Assembly (NCBI RefSeq): GCF_004794465.1
Contig: NZ_SSDJ01000107.1
Location: 42,172-106,171 of the forward strand
Origin: Microbacterium sp. K24
GTDB taxonomy: Bacteria > Actinomycetota > Actinomycetes > Actinomycetales > Microbacteriaceae
Length of the DNA stretch: 64,000 nt
Direction of reading: 5' to 3'
Below are positions 60,644-64,000 of this stretch, in pieces. A program made the translations under genes and the position numbers. Each line of letters opens with the position of its first letter. Position 1 is the first letter of the stretch. A model generated the notes under the pieces. That model did no database searches and was not told where the DNA came from. It saw only the letters and a program-made list of their open reading frames with translations.

Positions 60644-61615
60644 ATGGCTTCCCCCGCCCTCCGCTCACGTGTGGCGGTCCTCGCGTTCCCGCACATCAGC
60701 CCCTTCCACCTGTCGGTGCCGACTCTCGTGTTCGGCGGTGCGGGGCTCGACGGCGTGGAGGGCCTCTACGATGTCGAGGTCTGCGCCGAGAATCCGGGCT
60801 CGATGCCGACCGGAGCGGGCTACGGCATCCAGGTCGACGCCGGGCTCGAGGCGATGGACGACGCCGATCTCGTGGTCATCCCCAGCTGGCGCGAGGGGAC
60901 GGAACCGTCGACGGACCTGCTCGAGGCGATACGGCGTGCGCATCGCCGCGGTGCGCGCATCGTCGGACTCTGCCTCGGCACCATCGTCGTCTCGGCATCG
61001 GGCATCGCGGACGGCCGCGAGGTGTCGACGCACTGGGCCGCCGCCGACCGGCTGTCGGCGGCTGAACCCCGGATACGCGTGCGTGACGACGTGCTCTGGA
61101 GCGATCTCGGCGACGTCATCACCTCGGCCGGCGCCGCCGCCGCCCTCGACTGCTGCCTGCACATCGTCCGATCGGACCACGGGAGCGTCGCGGCGTCGGC
61201 CCTCGCCCGCTCTCTGGTCCTCGCCCCGCACCGCACCGGGTCCCAGGCGCAGTACATCCCGGCCCCGGTCGTCGCCGTGTCCGCCGACGACCCGATCGGT
61301 CGGGCGATGCTGTGGGCGCGGGAGCGCCTCGACTCCCCCATCGACGTGGACTCCTGGTCGGCCGCGACGCACATGTCCCGCCGCACCTTCACCCGCCGTT
61401 TCCGGGACCGCACCGCCACCAGCCCGCAGCAGTGGCTGCTCGACCAGCGCGTCGAATTCGCGCGCACGCTTCTCGAGAGCGGCGACGACACGATCGACCG
61501 GGTGGCGGAGCTCGCCGGGTTCGGCAGCGCCGTCTCGCTGCGCCTGCACTTCCGTCAGCGACTCGGGGTGAGCCCCGCCGCGCATCGTGCGGCGTTCCGC
61601 ACCGGAGCCGCGTGA
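60644..61615 (+). CDS. GlxA-family AraC-type regulator with DJ-1/PfpI domain
   Basis: 323 aa. The N-terminal 190 residues are a class I glutaminase-like (DJ-1/PfpI) fold with nucleophile-elbow ARIVGLCLGTIVVSASGIADGREVSTHWA (near residue 107 on). The C-terminal 110 residues form an AraC DNA-binding domain: VDSWSAATHMSRRTFTRRFRDRTATSPQQWLLDQRVEFARTLLE and IDRVAELAGFGSAVSLRLHFRQRLGVSP. Divergent from the MBL gene over 70 bp. Confidence 0.92.
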   Translation: MASPALRSRVAVLAFPHISPFHLSVPTLVFGGAGLDGVEGLYDVEVCAENPGSMPTGAGYGIQVDAGLEAMDDADLVVIPSWREGTEPSTDLLEAIRRAHRRGARIVGLCLGTIVVSASGIADGREVSTHWAAADRLSAAEPRIRVRDDVLWSDLGDVITSAGAAAALDCCLHIVRSDHGSVAASALARSLVLAPHRTGSQAQYIPAPVVAVSADDPIGRAMLWARERLDSPIDVDSWSAATHMSRRTFTRRFRDRTATSPQQWLLDQRVEFARTLLESGDDTIDRVAELAGFGSAVSLRLHFRQRLGVSPAAHRAAFRTGAA

Positions 61616-61630
61616 GCGGCGGGTTCCGCC

Positions 61631-62299
61631 TCAGTCCGGCCTGACGGTCACCAGGATCGGCATGTGGTCGCTCGATCTCTGCGGCAGGGTCGTGATGCGC
61701 TGGATCTCGAAGCCCTTGGAGGTCGCGAAGTCGAAGTGACCGCGGAACACCCGGTACCGCGTGTACGTGTGATCATCGCTCAACGACAGCGAGTAGCCGT
61801 GGTCCCGCACGGTCTGCCCGAGGCTCTCCTTGAACAGCGGGTAGTTGTAGTCGCCGACCATCAGCTGGGGAAGCCCCTCGCCGAGCAGGGCGACTTCGTC
61901 GAGCGCCGCGCGGATCTGATGACGCCGCAGCGAGTTCAGGGCCGTCAGGGGCGCGGCGTGGAACGATGCGACGATGAAGTCCCGGCCGTGATCGATGTCG
62001 CGCACCCGCGCCGCGAGCACGCGCTCGTGCGCCGGCTTCGCGATGCGGTCGTGCAGCGACTTCTTCAGTCCCAGCATCCGGATCCCCTGCAGATGGAAGG
62101 TGCTCGCCCGGTAGAACAGCGCGAGCCCGAGCCGGTTGCTCTGGGTGGCGTCCGCCAGCACGAGACCGCCGATCTGCTCGGGGAGCTCGGGCACGTCGCA
62201 TTCCTGCAGGCACAGGATGTCGGGATCGTGCGCGTTCACGAGTTCGGTGAGCTCGCCCGCCGCCTTGTGCTTGTTGAGGTTGTAGGAGATGACCTTCAT
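61631..62299 (-). CDS. Endonuclease/exonuclease/phosphatase-family hydrolase
   Basis: 222 aa. All EEP motifs are visible: ISYNLNKH at the N-terminus, DILCLQECD (metal Glu, near residue 33), VASFHAAPLT (catalytic His region), VGDYNYP (Asp/Asn, near residue 150) and SSDHMPILV (terminal Asp-His). No signal peptide. Substrate (DNA, sphingolipid head group or inositol phosphate) is not decidable. Confidence 0.88.
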   Translation of the reverse strand: MKVISYNLNKHKAAGELTELVNAHDPDILCLQECDVPELPEQIGGLVLADATQSNRLGLALFYRASTFHLQGIRMLGLKKSLHDRIAKPAHERVLAARVRDIDHGRDFIVASFHAAPLTALNSLRRHQIRAALDEVALLGEGLPQLMVGDYNYPLFKESLGQTVRDHGYSLSLSDDHTYTRYRVFRGHFDFATSKGFEIQRITTLPQRSSDHMPILVTVRPD

Positions 62300-62341
62300 G
62301 ACCCCGCCAACGCTACCGCCATGACCGCGTGCGAGCGTGGA

Positions 62342-63235
62342 TCACTCGTCATATCCCCAGCGGATCCCGAGGACTCCCGGACCGAATCCATGGCGCGCGA
62401 CGTGCACCGATCCGCTGCGCACCGAGCGCATCGACGAGACGTACTCGTCTTCGGTCTCGAGGTACTCCTCGCACCAGCTGGGCGGCGCGTCCGGATGGAA
62501 ATGCACCCAGATCAGGGTCTCCCTGGCCGACCGCGACGTCGCATGCCAGGCGGACTGGCGCGGCGGATACCCCGGAGGGAACGACTCGGTGAATTCGAAG
62601 AGCGTCGTTCCCCCGGTCGTGATCGGCTCGTCGAGCGCGATCACCACACCGGAGAGCAGGCGGCCGGGATGCAGGTATTCGCGGTCGACGCGCCCGCCGA
62701 CGACGTCGGAGATCACCGACATGACGTCGGTCTCCTCCGGCGCCACGTCGATCAGCGGCAGTTCGGCGATCACACCGTGCGTCGCCTGGACGAGCGAGCG
62801 CATCACGATGCTCTCGACCGCGCCGTCCGCTCCGACGCGAACGGTCAGCTGCGTGGAGAGATCGCGCAGGGCATCCTGCGGGATGGACCGCAGCGCGCTC
62901 AGCGTCTCCTCGGTCTCCCGATTCTCGCGCTCCTCGTCGAACGGCAGACGCGGCGGGGCCATCGGGCCGAGCCTGGTGGACGGCCGGAGCAGGGAGCTCA
63001 GGTGTCCGCGGGTGAGTCCGAGGCGGTCCTCGATCCCGTCGACGACGCTGAGGGACTGGGCGCCCTCGGGCTGGCGGTCACCCGACCGCCAGTAGCTGAG
63101 GGTCGCCATGGACACGACGTTCCCGTCGTCGGCCAGACCCTTCTGCAACCTCGACAGGGTGATGCCGCGCTCGGAGATGGCCGCGCGCAGGGCCCCTGCG
63201 AAAGCGCCCGCCCGAGCGCCGAACTGATCCGTCAC
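62342..63235 (-). CDS. HTH-domain protein of unknown function
   Basis: 297 aa. Residues 8-85 look like an XRE-type helix-turn-helix domain (AFAGALRAAISERGITLSRLQKGLADDGNVVSMATLSYWRSGDRQPEG..SLSVVDGIEDRLGL). The rest is an unrecognised, mostly beta region with a late HFHPDAPPSWCEEYLE segment. Possibly a regulator with a fused sensory domain. A TATGCT box lies at 63274-63279 on the minus strand, about 40 nt before the GTG start, with GGGG just before it. Confidence 0.65.
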   Translation of the reverse strand: MTDQFGARAGAFAGALRAAISERGITLSRLQKGLADDGNVVSMATLSYWRSGDRQPEGAQSLSVVDGIEDRLGLTRGHLSSLLRPSTRLGPMAPPRLPFDEERENRETEETLSALRSIPQDALRDLSTQLTVRVGADGAVESIVMRSLVQATHGVIAELPLIDVAPEETDVMSVISDVVGGRVDREYLHPGRLLSGVVIALDEPITTGGTTLFEFTESFPPGYPPRQSAWHATSRSARETLIWVHFHPDAPPSWCEEYLETEDEYVSSMRSVRSGSVHVARHGFGPGVLGIRWGYDE

Positions 63236-63289
63236 ATTGCCCCTGTCGCTCCGTGAAGAACGTGCGTGGGTTCAGCATACTGATGCGGG

Positions 63290-64000
63290 TCAGCGACGGC
63301 GCCCCGCAGCGGATCGGCGCGATTCCCGAGGGCTCAGCGGATCGTGATACCCGTCGCCCGGGAAGGTCGCGTCGCGGACGGTCTGCCTCTCTCGACGGCT
63401 GCGTGCGGCATCCGTCCACCCGAGAACGAACCCCGACACGATCAGGATGCCGCCGGCCCACAGCACGCCGTCGGCGTCCAGCAGCCCGGACTCCGCCCAG
63501 GTCACCCCCGTGCCCAGGATGAGCAGCGCAGCACCGAGGGTGGACAAGCCGAACTGCAGCCGAACCACCGCGCGGTTGCCGGTGAGGAGCGGGAGGACGA
63601 CGGTCGGCGGAACACGTCGCGCTCCCTGAGCCGCCCAGCGGGCCAGAGCGATCTCGCGCCCGAACTGCAGCGCGACCCCGCTCAGCCAGGCGATGACTCC
63701 GGCGGCGGCACAGGCGGCGATCGCGATGCCGCTGGAGAGGCTCAGCACGTCGATCCCCGTCTCGACGGGCTGGTTCCAGGTGACCGGGTCGCAGGTGCGG
63801 CACTGCTGACGCAGGAAGACCGAGAGCATGAACGCGGCGAGCGCCACGAAGGTCGCCGCGAGGAGGATGTTCGCGACACGCCCCACGGTCCTGGCGCTCG
63901 GCACCGTCAGCCATCGCGGGGTCTCCCCCTCGACGGATGCCGCGCGTCGGCGCCCGTCGGAGGTCTCGGCCCCCGGCGCCAGGCGCTCCCAGCGCGACCG
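63290..64000 (-). CDS. Membrane protein of unknown function, 5' end missing
   Basis: At least 236 aa; the frame is open through the right edge of the window, and the stretch before the GTG at 63904 (ERLAPGAETSDGRRRAASVEGETPRW) looks coding, so the true start is probably outside. Four hydrophobic segments: VANILLAATFVALAAFMLSVF, GIAIAACAAAGVIAWLSGVAL, LQFGLSTLGAALLILGTGVTW and GVLWAGGILIVSGFVLGW. A C-x-x-C (QQCRTCDP) sits in the first outer loop. No family recognised. Confidence 0.6.
   Translation of the reverse strand, partial: RSRWERLAPGAETSDGRRRAASVEGETPRWLTVPSARTVGRVANILLAATFVALAAFMLSVFLRQQCRTCDPVTWNQPVETGIDVLSLSSGIAIAACAAAGVIAWLSGVALQFGREIALARWAAQGARRVPPTVVLPLLTGNRAVVRLQFGLSTLGAALLILGTGVTWAESGLLDADGVLWAGGILIVSGFVLGWTDAARSRRERQTVRDATFPGDGYHDPLSPRESRRSAAGRRR

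Overview
The window is about 64 kb of high-GC actinobacterial chromosome. Gene content, very high GC outside the sugar locus, frequent GGATGC/GCATCC palindromes and many -10 boxes placed 6-7 nt before a start codon all suggest Microbacteriaceae, most likely Microbacterium. The genus is an inference. I saw no rRNA, tRNA, CRISPR array or transposase gene.

Layout. (1) 1-5140: a branched-chain amino acid ABC transporter, livHMGF (livH cut by the left edge), with its lipoprotein receptor gene convergent behind paired terminators. (2) 5285-8025: a RarD-type permease, groES under two CIRCE operators, and a THUMP-like methyltransferase. (3) 8032-18707: a long minus-strand block read acpS-alr-tsaE-response regulator, then histidine kinase-7TM/degenerate GGDEF protein-tsaB-rimI-tsaD-three membrane proteins. 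This is the conserved t6A/alanine racemase neighbourhood with a signalling cassette inserted. (4) 18799-19878: a DUF559-type nuclease gene flanked by two related 65-bp palindromic repeats. (5) 19928-25010: glmS, coaA, a Ppx/GppA phosphatase, a VanZ-like protein and a low-molecular-weight tyrosine phosphatase.

(6) 25105-57221: a large cell-surface glycan locus. It holds three Wzz/BY-kinase fusions, an HprK-like/PqqD-like protein, an AraC regulator, a Tat-exported small protein, a MauE-thioredoxin fusion, an acyltransferase, a signal peptidase, a PqqD-like/nucleotidyltransferase protein, a DUF4012 protein, a ceramidase-FemAB fusion, a flippase, a Wzy-like polymerase, HisF/HisH/WbpG-type amidination genes, two GT4 glycosyltransferases, a complete pglD-pglC-pglE-pglF-like set for a bacillosamine-type first sugar, and a GtrA/GT2/GT39-like trio. 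(7) 57307-59639: rplM-rpsI-glmM. (8) 59821-64000: an MBL hydrolase, a GlxA-like regulator, an EEP phosphatase, an HTH protein and a truncated membrane protein.

How it fits together. GlmS and GlmM supply UDP-GlcNAc. PglF/E/D would make a diacetamido sugar that PglC loads on undecaprenyl phosphate. The two GT4 enzymes extend it, WbpG/HisH/HisF probably amidinate an acetamido group, and flippase, polymerase and the BY-kinases with their phosphatase handle export and chain length. A smaller regulated module (26.5-33.6 kb) with kinase-like, PqqD-like and nucleotidyltransferase parts sits inside the locus and has no assigned function; an AraC regulator gene and the secreted-protein gene share a promoter/operator layout there.
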